Shown here in pieces: positions 35,384 through 46,099 of a stretch of 64,000 nucleotides of DNA. The stretch comes from Cladobotryum mycophilum (Eukaryota > Ascomycota > Sordariomycetes > Hypocreales > Hypocreaceae). The DNA lies in contig JAVFKD010000002.1 of NCBI GenBank assembly GCA_036429605.1, forward strand, positions 1,860,001-1,924,000, read 5' to 3'. The position numbers and the translations under genes were made by a program. Positions within the stretch are counted from its first letter, which is position 1. Each line of letters starts with the position of its first letter. Under the pieces are notes generated by a model. The model was not told where the DNA came from. It searched no databases and saw only the letters and a list, made by a program, of their open reading frames with translations.

Positions 35384-36267
35384 CTAAGCCTTAACAGGTG
35401 GAATCACAATACCATACTTCTCATAAGGAAAGTCCACAAGATTAGGCAGGTACTCAGACCATCCGTCATTTCGCTCTCCCACCTGGTGGAGATCCACATC
35501 ACCAGCCTCGCCCGTGCGACCAGCCAGGACATCCTCCTCGCGGCCGGCATACTCCTCCTTGAGCTTTGGGTGAGGGCACCAGATGACGCGCATGCCTGCA
35601 CGACGTCCAGCCTCCACGCCTGGTACGGAGTCCTCGAAGACGAGACATTCTTCGGGCTTGATGGGCGTCTCACCCTCTGGTAGGGAGTCGTTGATGGTTT
35701 GCAGGGCGAGGAGGAAGATGTCGGGCAGAGGCTTGCCGCGACCGACCTTGAGCCTGGTGTCATCACCCATAACGCGGCGGTTATCAGGGAATACGGAGAA
35801 TAGCTCAGTCAGATGCGTCGTCTTGAGCTGGAAATTCCCCTGATGCGAGCTCGTAGCCAGGGCAATATGCACAGTCTGCTTCTCTTGCCTCGTGCTCTGC
35901 AAATCATCCAGCAGCTCCGGCACACCGGGCAGTGGCTTCGACCCAGGAAAGAGCTTGCGCTGGAGGGCCGAGTTCTCGGCGACGTACTCCTCCACGGAGA
36001 TGGGGAGGTCGGCCCAGTCGTGGAAGATCTTGGTGGCAGCGGGGCCGGGGCGGCCCTGGAGTTTGGCTTTGATGGACCAGGGCATGGGGGGCTTGCCGTA
36101 CTTGTCCAGGATGAGGTTGACGCAGAGGGTGTAGATGTCCTCTGTGTCGAGGAGGAGGCCGTCCATGTCAAAGAGACAGGCTCTCACGGGGGGAAGCTAC
36201 ATGACGGTATCAGAATGGATATTTACGGGGCAGATGAAGAGAAGACGTACTCGGTTCGAGGGGCCAT
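35384..36267 (-). CDS. HAD-superfamily phosphatase (pseudouridine-5'-/2-deoxyglucose-6-phosphatase-like)
   Basis: The main exon ends at 35384 and carries the HAD motifs: FDMDGLLLDTED (motif I, catalytic Asp pair), ALATSSHQ (motif II Thr/Ser region), a Lys at GKPLPD, and VFEDSVPGVEAG (motif IV acidic pair). This subgroup dephosphorylates small phosphorylated sugars or nucleosides in the cytosol; the substrate is unknown. The main reading frame lacks an ATG before motif I. The best model has exon 1 at 36267-36251 (ATG GCC CCT CGA ACC GA), a 54-nt intron 36250-36197 (GTACGT to TGTAG, CTGAT branch), and one missing C in the run complementary to 36188-36193. The result reads FPPVRACLFDMDG, a family-typical start, for about 276 residues. 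A TATATATAAA box lies about 30 bp upstream of that ATG. Confidence 0.85.
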
Positions 36268-36808
36268 TGTGGATGGAGTTATGGGGGTGTATCTCTTTAT
36301 ATATAAAATTTTTACTGTTTTATTGGGCTCGTTTATTGAAAGAATGGAAATGGGGTGGTGAAGCCCAGGTCGTAAGAAAGAGAGGTTGGGGGGCTATCAG
36401 CCTTTTTATCTTGGAAGTGATAGCGAAATCTTGAATGCACCGTCCAAGGTGGGGGCGGGGCATTTGATGCAAGAGGTCTTCGGTGTGACTCCCCACCAGC
36501 GCCGCTCATCGGCCGTGTCCGATGGTCAAGTTTGCAGTGACATTGCCAGTGAAGGTGGTATTCAGTGTTGTTTATTCGTAAAGAGAGGGATTATCTTCTC
36601 AATAGAATATCATATCAATTACATCTCGTAGATGCTCATGATAATTTTATCCATTAATTGGGGTGAGAATAGGCTCTAGAATTCAGTGCTGTCAACCATC
36701 CAGATACCCCGCTGATGTAATGAATGGAGGTGAACAATTCAACAGGGCAACGTTTCCCTTTGACATGAACGCACGTTGTCTGCCCGAAACCCACCAAATC
36801 TGATAAAA
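36268..36808. other. divergent promoter region (HAD gene / TTC1-like gene)
   Basis: About 540 bp between two divergently transcribed genes. It contains the TATA-like element described separately and no coding fragment that I recognise. Confidence 0.5.
36296..36305 (-). promoter_or_regulatory. TATA-like element of the HAD gene
   Basis: TATATATAAA on the minus strand, about 30 bp upstream of the proposed HAD start codon at 36267. The distance suits a TATA box with a very short leader, which also supports placing the first exon here. Confidence 0.4.
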
Positions 36809-37839
36809 ATGAGCGAAATCGATGATATCCCAAAAGATGCCTCAAATACAGATAAGGACAAACAACAAGACACGCCAAACGAGCCTGAAGTCGTAAAATT
36901 TACTCCCGAAGAAGAGGCGGTACGAACTTCTCACTCTCATTCTCACTCTCACTCACCCACCCAAAACAAAACATCTTCTTTCTCTCATATCTCTCACGTG
37001 CTAATACTAACAACGATGAGCAAAAGGCCCTCCTCAAGGAATCTCACGACATCAAAGCAGAAGCAAATACTCTCTTCAACGCCAAGGACTATGAAAACGC
37101 TATATCCAGATACGAAGATGCTATCCACTCGTGCCCAAACTATTTGCACTATGAACGCGCCGTCCTGCAGAGCAACATTGCCGCCTGCCACTTAAAACTG
37201 GAGGAGTGGAAAGAGGCCATCAAGACGGCGACCAACGCCATTGATAGCCTTGCCAAGCTGGAACCCAAACAACCAGACGAGAACGACGCCAAAGATGAAT
37301 CGTCTGAGAGCAAAGATGGAAAGAAACCCGCTAAATCTAAAGATGATGATGATGAAGTAGAAGAAGAAATCGTGAGCTCTGGCGCTGCCAAATCTGCACC
37401 TGCACCAACACCTGAACTCTCTGCCGCCGAGACCCGCAGAGCAGACATAATTCGCATCCGCACCAAAGCCCTCCTCCGTCGCGCCAGAGCCCGCTCCGAG
37501 GCCGGCGGCTGGCAAAACCTCGCCGGCGCAGAGGAAGATTACCGCGCCCTATCCCAGATGCCAGGTCTCACGCCAGGGGACCTGCGCACCGTTCGCACCC
37601 AGCTTGTAAGCCTGCCGCCGCGGACAAAGGCCGCCCAGGAGGCTGAGATGGCGGAGATGTGGGGGAAGTTGAAGGGTTTGGGGAACAGCATACTGAAGCC
37701 GTTTGGGCTCAGTACGAATAATTTCCAGATGGTCAAGGATGAGAAGACGGGCGGGTATAGCATGAACTTTAACCAGGGGGTGATAAATCGTCATAATAGG
37801 AGAACTTCCTTTTTTCTGCCGATAGCTCCAAACGCCTAG
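36809..37839 (+). CDS. TTC1-like tetratricopeptide repeat protein
   Basis: Two exons: 36809-36919 and 37021-37839. The intron has a GTACGA donor and a TACTAAC branch 10 nt before the acceptor; splicing six bases further downstream is also possible. The product is about 280-309 residues: an acidic N-terminus (TPEEEA), three TPR-type helix pairs (NTLFNAKDYENAISRYEDAI, AVLQSNIAACHLKLEEWKEAI, TKALLRRARARSEAGGWQNL) split by an acidic Lys/Asp/Glu insert, and the conserved tail WGKLKGLGNSILKPFGLSTNNF. The family binds Hsp70/Hsp90-type chaperones or G proteins through the TPR groove. The printed C-terminus (INRHNRRTSFF) looks unnatural. One more G in the five-G run at 37776-37780 would end the protein at NFNQGGDKSS with a stop at 37793-37795, as orthologues do. 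The gene converges on the next with 12 bp between printed stops. Confidence 0.88.
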
Positions 37840-37851
37840 CGAGATCTGAAT

Positions 37852-40252
37852 TCAGTGGAATGAAGAGTATAATGACGCATTGCTCGAGTTTGCTTGACTT
37901 GGCGGCTCATACCATCCCTGGTATGGTAATCTCGATTCGTCAAAGCCCGAGGGGTGGTGGAAGCCGGGCCTTTCGGTCGCATTCACATTGGGGATCGTGA
38001 GACCATTATTCCCTACTGCATACGCTGTCATAGAGCTCATCCTGTGCTCCGACACGGCCTCTTGAGCAGTCGTTTGGTTCCTGTGTCTCAAATGTGCGTA
38101 ATCTCCAAAATTTTGGGGCTCACCGTGAGGATGATCCGCCATCTCCCAGCCCCAGGCTACCTTCAACTCTCGCTCGGAATCATCTGAAATCCATCCACTC
38201 GTAGCATGTATCCGCCGCAAGATATCCAAAACTTCCGTCCTTTCGCCATTGTCGATAAGAACCCTTGCAGCAATAATGAGGGACCGCACCGTCATAAGCG
38301 TAATGCTAGAGTCTTCCGCATGTGCCACTACTCCGCATACCTCATGAGCGTGATGCAGTTGGAGCGCCCTCATTTCCTCGGAAACCATCGGTTGCTCCAT
38401 TGGATTCGTCTGTGTGAGGATACACTGTGTTGTATGGTATAAAAGGCGACCGAGGACGGCTTCGCGTTTTGGGAGCCTATGCAACGCATGAGTTCATATA
38501 TATAGTCCAGCAATATAGGCCAACTCACCAGACTTTGGGAAACAAGGATATTGAAGACGTTTGCTCGGGATACAGATATCCAAGAGGGTGCATAGTCCTC
38601 GGACATGTGTCATTCCACTTGTCGCATAGACGCTTCAGTTTCCTCCACTCGGGAAGGCGATATTCCAGTCTCATCTTCTCTCCACTGAGTTCGCTTCCAA
38701 CAAATACCGACACAAAAGCTCTAAAATCAGCGACTTTAGCGAGGATGTAAAAGATCCTCTGTATCCAAAGTTCCTCCTTGCCAACACTCAAGTCTTCAGA
38801 TTCGCTGTTGGTCCAATCCATATCAAGCCCCCATTCATCTGGCTGCCAACCCAGGCCGCAATCTGACTCCAGGGAGTTCAAAACTTCCATATAAATATTC
38901 AGCCAAAAGCACGCCGAGCCGATCCCAGTGCTATTTGCGTTCCATCCGCAGTCCCGAATCATCAAAGCGGGCGCGCCAGACCCATGGCTCATCTTGCGGC
39001 TGTTTTTCTTCGACATCAGCTCGCATACTTTCAAGATAACTGCTGCAGCTGCGCATTCGGATGTATCTCGTTCTGGGTTCTCTAAATTTCGAAGCAGTTG
39101 TGTGCTTGCCGTATTATAATAAACATGAGCCGTGTGAGTTTTCTCTGGGTCACGCATCGACAAGTGTCGAGCGCCACAGGCCAGCAGCGAATTCAGAAGC
39201 ATCGGAGATTTCAGGGCTCGGTAGGGAATTAAATTACTGAAATGCTTCTCTTTGTCGAATGAATCCATCCATACGGCGACTTCCTTCACAAACACTTGCA
39301 TGTAATATACTTCTTCGCCTGTGCGAATAAATTCCCGCTCTCCGGTAGCCGGTCTCGATGAGGGAGGCAACGTCTCTTCATCGTCTTCTCCAGGCTGTTT
39401 GTAACTTGTTCGACGATCCCGTAAGAGTGCATCATGAGGCTGTTGGGGTATACCTGACTCTCCTCTTGATAAAACCAGTGTGTCGAACAAGATACTCTCT
39501 TCTATTTTGATAGACTCTGGCTGATGCTGCTGCGGCGTAGCATACTGCCAGGCCAAGCAGTTTGGATAACCCAAAGTAGCAGGCAGTACCTCATTTGAAT
39601 CATCTCCTGTAGATTCTGCCCAACCAAGAGTTCGTACTTGATGTGGTGAGGCTAAATGGCTTCCCGAATGACTCTTGACCATACTGGAGGGACTGCTCGT
39701 TGGCTGAGGATACGTTGCAAGAGACGATTCGTCCTTGGTAAGCCTAGCTGGCTGTTCAGGGGATGGCATTCGCGGAGGGGGCAGGCACAAGGGGCCTGTT
39801 GCTGTATACCAGTCTCCACTTTGACTTGCTTTCCCTCCACCCTCTTCTCAAGCGCGGCATACCTTTCAAGACCACCTCGGTATTCTGAAGCTACATGACG
39901 CGACTCGTCCTGGAACTTGACTGAACTTGCGGTGGTTAGATAAACAATCAACTCGCACAAAGGGGGTATAAATACCGGTCCAGGAGCGTGATCGAGGTAC
40001 ATATGAGGGGACATAAACATTAATGTCCAGGAAGTTGAGCCGTATGCCACGCTTGCAAATTCGGTTGCTTTTCTGGCAATTTATGCAATTCGGAACGCTC
40101 TCATCACACTTAAGATGTCTTTCTCGGCATGTTAGGCAGCCTGTGCGTACTCGCTTCGATTTGGTAGCGGCAGAGCCATTTGCCATATCTTTCTTCAGCT
40201 TCGTGGTTGTCATGATTGCTAGTCCTGTCTGAATGAACGTCTTCAGTTTCAA
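37852..40252 (-). CDS. Zn2Cys6 transcription factor (fungal-specific, Pro/Ser-rich middle)
   Basis: Four exons: 40252-39976, 39920-39863, about 39818 (or 39824) to 38529, and 38476-37852; about 749 residues. ATGs at 40252 or 40213 both precede the zinc cluster CLTC-x6-C-x6-C-INC-x6-C (about residues 39-66). Introns: 39975-39921 (GTATTT/TTCAG, phase 1) and 38528-38477 (GTGAGT/CATAG, phase 2, giving FPKVW|LPKREAV). The boundary after GGLER is uncertain: either a short intron from a GTATGC donor at 39862, or one missing G in the GAGGGAAAG tract. The C-terminal part is the helical fungal TF domain (HFSNLIPYRALKSPMLLNSLLACGARHLS). This is a typical regulator of the UPC2/PRO1-type architecture; its targets are unknown. 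It converges on the TTC1-like gene. Confidence 0.85.
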
Positions 40253-42012
40253 GATAGAAGCTTTGAGTCAGATGTTCCCCATAGATACATTTGCGAAGGC
40301 AAGAAGCTAGTCACGAATATAGGCTAACATATGAGGGTTGGACAAAATGAGCTTGTGGACTTCTGCCGGCGTCCTCCGCTTGCGATAATTGGAGACTGGA
40401 CCTTGACGTCTAAGAGTGGTAATGGCCGTATTTTCTGCCACTCTAGTCGGCTAAATAAACCAACACTCTGATACAATGGATTGGGGCTGTTCGAGGTTGA
40501 CTGTGTCTTCACTCGGGCTCTTGAATCTAGGATCGTACACTAGATGGACGGCACTCGTAAACAAAATCAGTAGGGAGAACAATGCGCCTCCTGCTCTTGC
40601 AAAATCTATACCGAGAATGGGATCCCTTTCTTCCAATCCCTCTAAGGCTGTCAGCGTAGATCAGATGCTGCAGAGCGTCGCGGGGAACTAGGCAGTTCGG
40701 GCAGCTCAGTCAGGTCGATGCGATATCAAAAGGGTGTTGGTCGGTTCGCCTCACTTTATCGATGCTAGAGCTTCTAAAGAATACCTAGAAGTATGTGGGC
40801 GATGGGGTTGGCGAGGTCTGCAATGCCATCGTATGCGACGCTGGGAATCAAGATAGTATCAGACGTCTTCCAGGTTGGGAGCAAGCAAATGGTGGGTAGT
40901 GCTCAGATTAATGTTGACGGCACAAGAATCAGCAGCCCTACCGTGTTGGGAGAGGGAGGTTCCAAGAAGAGAACTCTGATCAGCTAGGGTAGATGGGCAT
41001 CGACATACCGACGCATGCCAGACCAGTCAAAAGTCTGTAAAGACAGCACGGCGCCGAGTTGCCAGGAGCAGGTATCGATGACCAAATATCGCCAGAGTTT
41101 TCGTGCCTGCCAGAAACCTAGAAATCTATGGTCTCACCAGACATCTAGACCTCTATTAGGCGATAAAGGCTTGAGACAGCTAAATGGATATTGCCTTCCT
41201 GGACCGGGCAGGGGTGCGGCAGCCACCAACACACACTGATCTCCAGCCTTCTTACAGCCATCCAGACACGAGCATTTACAACCAGGGGTAATCCCGCGTG
41301 TGGCGTGATATCTGATGGCTACCATTAGGTGCGAAAACATGTAATAAACTTTGGGTCATGAAGGGTAGACTTCTGTCGCTGCCCGTCAAGGCATCCTGTT
41401 CATCACAGCGGAGATTTGTCAGAGAAATGTGGCAGCAGAATTCTGGCACGCCTCATCACCTCAGTGTCACCACAAGGGCCAGGGGTGGGATGAGTTGGTA
41501 TTTACCATGCCCCATATCCAACGACAGACCCAAAATTTGGGTGTGTTTCGCAAGGACTTTTGGAGCAAGGCCTGGCAAATGCAGCATGTTTGGGGCGGTC
41601 TGCCTAGCAACCAACCGAATACGCATCAGATAACATAATTGAGGGGGTGATATATTGCACTGAGACCAAAACTGATCAATAAGATGAGCGTATGTTTAAT
41701 ATAAGCGGGCGATTGCAGGTCATTATCTTGGTCGGGTCGTACAGCTTATGCCACGGCGGTTGTACCAGACACACCAACAGCCCATTGAAGCACCCACCAT
41801 ACCCCTATGACCGTGGAATCTGTGGGCCAATTTTCTCTCCAAAGTCCATTAAAATTTCAACTTCGGTCAGGTTTTCCGCAGGAACATCCATAGGTTTGAG
41901 GCCGCCGTGATATAGTGCGAGAGAAAAAAACACAACTACCAAATCTCGAGACCCACACTCCATAAACGACAAATGCCAAAAAGACACGATAAAGAAAAAA
42001 AGAGAAATTTCA
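40253..42012. other. intergenic, nothing recognised
   Basis: About 1.76 kb upstream of the Zn2Cys6 gene. Several short frames occur on both strands. One minus-strand frame near 41134-41340 contains a CKCSCLDGCKKAGDQC cluster, and another near 40451-40636 has a short hydrophobic patch; neither has a supported start, splice context or family. The base composition shows no marked AT bias, so RIP-mutated transposon remnants are not evident. Confidence 0.45.
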
Positions 42013-42084
42013 TAGCAACACCTGGTCTCGATCCAGGGGCCTACGGGTTATGAGCCCGTCGCTCTTCCACTGAGCTATGTTGCT
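42013..42084 (-). tRNA. tRNA-iMet: tRNA-Met (CAT), initiator type
   Basis: A 72-nt intronless cloverleaf on the minus strand. The acceptor stem AGCAACA pairs with TGTTGCT and is followed by discriminator A; the D stem is GCTC/GAGC; the anticodon stem ACGGG/CCCGT encloses CTCATAA (anticodon CAT); the T stem CCTGG/CCAGG encloses ATCGAGA. Eukaryotic initiator hallmarks are present: A1:U72 as first pair, three consecutive G:C pairs at the base of the anticodon loop, and A at positions 54 and 60 in the T loop. Elongator tRNA-Met normally has T54 and G1. I therefore call it the initiator, which delivers the first methionine to the 40S subunit with eIF2. Confidence 0.93.
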
Positions 42085-43205
42085 GATGTTTTCTTATCGT
42101 TATCCGATGGTGATTGTCGAGGGAAACCAGCATAAGAATGCTCGAGCCTGGTCTGGTGAGCCGTGCGAGCTTCGTCCCAAATGCTGTCCCCGCCAAATTC
42201 ACTGCGACACGATGAATTGTATCAGAGCCTGAATAGAGTGCAGGTCGGTAACCAAGGAAATGAGTGACGGGGATGGATTCCGCTTTAGATACCCCACCCC
42301 TCTGTGATGCTTCGGCAGTGTAACCATCTTTTGCCTTGCCTCTCGCAGTGATTGCAATGGAACCATAAGTTGGGGCGAGAGCGATGAGCTAAAGTTGAAA
42401 GGCAGCGGGCAGGCGTGTAAATCACTGAGATAGAACATGATAAGTATTCCAAGTCAAACTGCGTAGCAAACCGACCAAGGTCTGGAGGACATGATTTTGG
42501 TCGACAAGAGGCCCCAGAAAACATGTAGCGGCTCAGTCAATCAAAGTGCTTGCAGTGCGTCACCATAATATGCCAAGTCAGGGCGAGCGACAGATGCAAG
42601 GGTCTTTTTCTGATACGCATGTCTCGGGTGACAAAACAGAGTTGTCATGAGGTGTTCAAGACATTTTCAGCCGAAGCGGTGTGATTGAGCTGCAAATCGC
42701 TTGTTGTGACCAAACAGATCTGCTGCTTGTCGATACTTTCAACATGGTGCATCCCGGACGTGACACAACGCGAGGAGTCGAGGGTCAGCTGTACAACTGA
42801 TGACCATATTGGAGGGGTCCCGACCTCCGAATTTGATTGCATTGGGCATAATTTGACTCAGAGTGAGGAGAATAGATATTTGCGCCGGTACAGTAATATT
42901 GTTCAGCAATAATTTGTATAGTGCCTACGTGACTTCACGCTGGCAACTTGACAGTATTGACGATGATGTGGTTGTAAAGTCATTGGGTGGCCAGCGGCCA
43001 ATTGCCTACCCCTCTTTGGAGCTGTGTCAGCCACGTGACTGGCATCCATGCTGTAATTGAGGCTCCAGTGCTCCTACGAGTCCTACCCGGTAGAAACCAC
43101 AGTTGAGTGAGCAAAGATCATACTGAATCTGAAAATTAAAGGAGGAACGTGATGAACCGGAAAAATCTTCAAATTTGCAGATGATGAAGAGAATTGTTTC
43201 TGAAA
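42085..43205. other. intergenic, nothing recognised
   Basis: About 1.1 kb between the initiator tRNA and the ASA1 gene. No supported coding region. The last few hundred bases should contain the ASA1 promoter. Confidence 0.5.
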
Positions 43206-44674
43206 ATGGCTGAATCTATACCAAGTCCCAAGTCAATTCTGCGTGGTCACAAGGCTCAGGTGCATGCAGCCACCTTTATTCGGAATAATGAGCGCCTCAT
43301 TACTGGCGACGCCGAAGGCTTCGTTGTGCTTTGGGATCTCACGATTATGCGACCCAGAGCTGTTTGGCGAGCTCACGGAAATGCAATTCTCGGTATCAAG
43401 GGATGGGGGAGGACAAAATAATAACGTACGTTTAATGGAATGCGGCTCTTCTGTAGCATGCTAACCTCCTTAGTCACGGCCGAGATAATAAACTCATCGT
43501 GTGGAAGCTTGGAGTAGAGGACGAAGAGCGATTGGGTGTATCTCTTCCATTGGAGGATGTTCCTAAACCTCGTCCACAGCCTTGGGTTCTCCATATTCTG
43601 GAGGTGAACACCATGAACTTTTGTTCATTTGCAGCTTGCCCAAAAGAATCTGATGAGGGCTTCATCGACATCAACTCGGCGTCCGAGATTATTATTGCAG
43701 TGCCAAACACACTGGCTTCAGAAGCTGTAAGTCGTTTCTGTCATCATAATTCAAATTTCCGACGCAGATAAACTGATGAACTGCCAGCTTGATATTTATA
43801 CCCTCCCCACTCAGGCTAGGCTCCACACAATCAAGCCGGGTCAGGGAAACGGAATGGCGATGAGTCTGTCTTTATTCCATCATCGAGGAAATCTAACGCT
43901 CATCGGAGCATTCGAAAATGGATTTGCCTCAGTACATCGTTTGGAGGCTGACGGTTCATGGACAATGACCTATCGCTCTCAAGCACACTCACAGCCCATT
44001 TTGTCGATAGACCTTCACCCTGATTGTGAATCCTTTTTCACATCTTCTGCCGACTCAATAATCGCAAAACACCCGGTCCCTATTTCTAGACAAGAAGTAT
44101 CTACACCGTTGGATCCCAACCAGCGCGTTGTTGAACTGGATGAACCTCAAGGTAGCTATAGCTCTTCTCTGCTCTCAGAAGCTCTCGGGCAGACATCTGC
44201 GTCGGAAAATAGCACCGCAAACAAGACACTCAAAGAATGGGAACATCCGATTAAAGCCGTAAATACGAAACATTCTGGACAACAGAGTCTCAAGGTACGA
44301 TCCGACGGTAAAATCTTTGCTACAGCAGGATGGGATTCAAGGATCAGGGTCTATTCAGCAAAAACACTCAAAGAATTGGCTGTGCTTCACTGGCACAAGG
44401 TTGGCGCATATGCTGTTGCCTTCTCTACGGTAGAAGCACCGAATAGTCAATCAACTGCCGCTCCTACAGCCCATGAAGTGTCTTCGGATGGAAATGACCA
44501 GGCAAAACCCCTGACCCGGTACCTAACACGCTCAAGTCCCCGAACCAATCTACGAGTCTGGTAAAGGGAGCAGCGACAAGCGTCAAAGGTCGCAGGATTC
44601 AATATGCAAAGACAGCGCATTGGATTGCTGCGGGAGCAAAGGATGGCAAAATCACTTTATGGGATATTTATTGA
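43206..44674 (+). CDS. ASA1: ASTRA-associated protein 1 (ASA1), WD40 protein, two frame breaks
   Basis: Three exons: 43206-43425, 43474-43726 and 43788-44674; about 453 residues once two missing bases are allowed for. Introns are 48 nt (GTACGT, GCTAAC branch, TTAG) and 61 nt (GTAAGT, GCCAG). Visible WD40 blades include PKSILRGHKAQVHAATFI with VLWDL, HGRDNKLIVWKLG, a middle blade with SADSIIAKHP, KVRSDGKIFATAGWDSRIRVYS, and the terminal AHWIAAGAKDGKITLWDIY. Frame break 1 is at five G (43405-43409): one more G gives GWGEDKII, then splicing to THGRDN. Frame break 2 is at AAAACCCC (44504-44511), after which the conserved C-terminal blade reads to TGA at 44672-44674. Asa1 is a subunit of the ASTRA/TTT-related complex that helps Hsp90-dependent assembly of PIKK kinases. 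The breaks look like sequence errors, because both flanks are conserved. Confidence 0.88.
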
Positions 44675-45061
44675 GAGAACCTCAGAAACTTTTTTTTCGC
44701 AGATAACCATACATTTTAACTTTCGAGGCAACTAACAGATCCCGTGTATCCCATAATAATATCTCAAACCCCTGTCTGTCCCTTCCATCCCTTCCATCCC
44801 TTCCATTACACATTCTAGTTGACAAGAAAACATTTCCCAAACCTACACGTCGTTCCATTCTGTGTGTTTCGAAGTAGATTGTATAGCCTCTATCCTAACG
44901 CTCTTTCTGAGGATAGAAAAGCGAGACGCCCCCTTTTTGCGGAGATTCTGGCGCGTATTGGGCCTTGTATGATATATAGAAGCTGCTTCTACTCACTGTG
45001 ACTAGCGAATGCTCTAGTCCCAACGGGCGGATTCATTGGGTAATTTTATTCAGAGTTTGGT
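44675..45061. other. intergenic between convergent genes
   Basis: About 390 bp between the ASA1 stop and the stop of the Gln-rich gene. It holds three CCTTCCATCC-type units (about 44785-44810); otherwise AT-rich. No gene seen. Confidence 0.5.
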
Positions 45062-46096
45062 CTATTCTGTATTAGAATGTTGGGAATGCCTATCCTGTTC
45101 CGGGTGACTGTCATGCTCCGAGTAGCTGTTCTGGTGCGGTTGACTATCCTGGTGCGGTTGACTGTCCTGATGCGATTGACTGTCTTGCTCTAGGTCGCTG
45201 TTCGAATATAGGTCGCTGCCCTGCTCTTGGTCGTTGTCCTTCTCTTGGTCGCTGTACAGACCTAGGCCGAGTGGTGGATTGTCTTGCTGCGGATGGCTGA
45301 GCTGTTGTGGATGGCTGGAAAATTGATGATAATTAGTCTCGAGTGTAAAGCCGTAGTTGCACTTCGGCGGATAGCTGTACTGTTGTGGGTAATCGTATTG
45401 CTGTGGGTAAGTGTATTGTTGTGGGTAATTGTACTGTTGTTGATAACCGTTCTGTTGTGAATAGCTGTGCTGCTGTGGATCATTGTCCTGTTTCGGATAG
45501 CTGTCCTGCTGTGAATCGCTAAGCTTCTTCTGACGTAGGAGATACTCTTTGTAGTAGTAGTTCTCTCGCTTCTCGAAATGTTGTGGATTGTTTAGGAATA
45601 AGAGGTTTTGGTGCCTTCGAAAGGCATCATATTCGTATTTTAATGCGATGGCGGAGGTTGCTTCGTCATAAGGTTGAGGACCAAGCTCCTCATAAAGTGC
45701 ATTAGCTGAGATATTCTCATCTGATGGCCACCATTCAGGAGCTGTTGGAGAGAGCCTTGTTGGAGAGTACCATTTTGGAGAGAACCAGGTTGGTGTAGGT
45801 GTACGTCTATGTTTCTTGCCCCTCTTTCTCCTCCCCCTTCTCCTACCCTCTTGCTGGGGCTTCTTGTTTGTCACAGTCATCTCATCTTCTTCTGACTCGC
45901 TCTGCTCACTTTGGTGACTCCATTCTCTCACAGTACTAGCAGATTGAACTTCGACCACATCAACACGTGTTGTGTTCTTTGACACCGAGGGGGTTGCAGG
46001 CCTTCGATAATGCCTTCGTGCCATGGTTTGCTCGTTTCTGGTAATGCAAAGATGGAGAATGTTGCTGGATGGAAAATCAGGGGTTGACGAGAACAT
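45062..46096 (-). CDS. hypothetical Gln/Tyr/Pro-rich tandem-repeat protein
   Basis: Single exon. ATGs at 46096 (344 residues) and 46024 (320 residues, starting MARRHYRRP) are both possible; I favour the second because the region before it looks like leader. Order: a Ser/Glu-rich acidic segment, a strongly basic RRRGRRKRGKKHRR patch (nuclear-localisation-like), a Trp/Pro segment with three copies of a W(F/Y)SP(K/T) type unit, an 80-residue charged helical part (FEKRENYYYKEYLLRQKK), then two low-complexity arrays. The first has YPQQY units (QQYTYPQQYDYPQQYSYP); the second has SQPHQD / DSHPEQD units. The composition is prion-like (Gln, Tyr, Ser, few charged residues in the first array). I do not recognise a family. 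The repeats and lack of domain suggest a fast-evolving, lineage-specific protein. Confidence 0.6.
   Translation of the reverse strand: MFSSTPDFPSSNILHLCITRNEQTMARRHYRRPATPSVSKNTTRVDVVEVQSASTVREWSHQSEQSESEEDEMTVTNKKPQQEGRRRGRRKRGKKHRRTPTPTWFSPKWYSPTRLSPTAPEWWPSDENISANALYEELGPQPYDEATSAIALKYEYDAFRRHQNLLFLNNPQHFEKRENYYYKEYLLRQKKLSDSQQDSYPKQDNDPQQHSYSQQNGYQQQYNYPQQYTYPQQYDYPQQYSYPPKCNYGFTLETNYHQFSSHPQQLSHPQQDNPPLGLGLYSDQEKDNDQEQGSDLYSNSDLEQDSQSHQDSQPHQDSQPHQNSYSEHDSHPEQDRHSQHSNTE
45090..45500 (-). repeat. two coding tandem-repeat arrays (DS-Q-HQD and YPQQY units)
   Basis: Within the Gln-rich gene, 18-nt units built around GACTGTCCTGATGCG/GGTTGACT-like sequence (about 45100-45190) and 18-24-nt units around TATTGTTGTGGGTAA (about 45370-45480) recur in tandem on the plus strand. 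The unit length keeps the frame, so copy-number change would alter protein length without disrupting it. Confidence 0.65.
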
Positions 46097-46099
46097 CAA

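Noticed and set aside
41134..41340. Minus-strand cysteine-rich frame with a CKCSCLDGCKKAGDQC cluster, possible small secreted protein
   Set aside because: No signal peptide is attached to it and no splice site would supply one; the Cys spacing matches no family that I know.
43206..44674. ASA1 as a pseudogene
   Set aside because: Both breaks are in homopolymers, both flanks are conserved to the last residue, and the same type of break appears in unrelated genes of the window.
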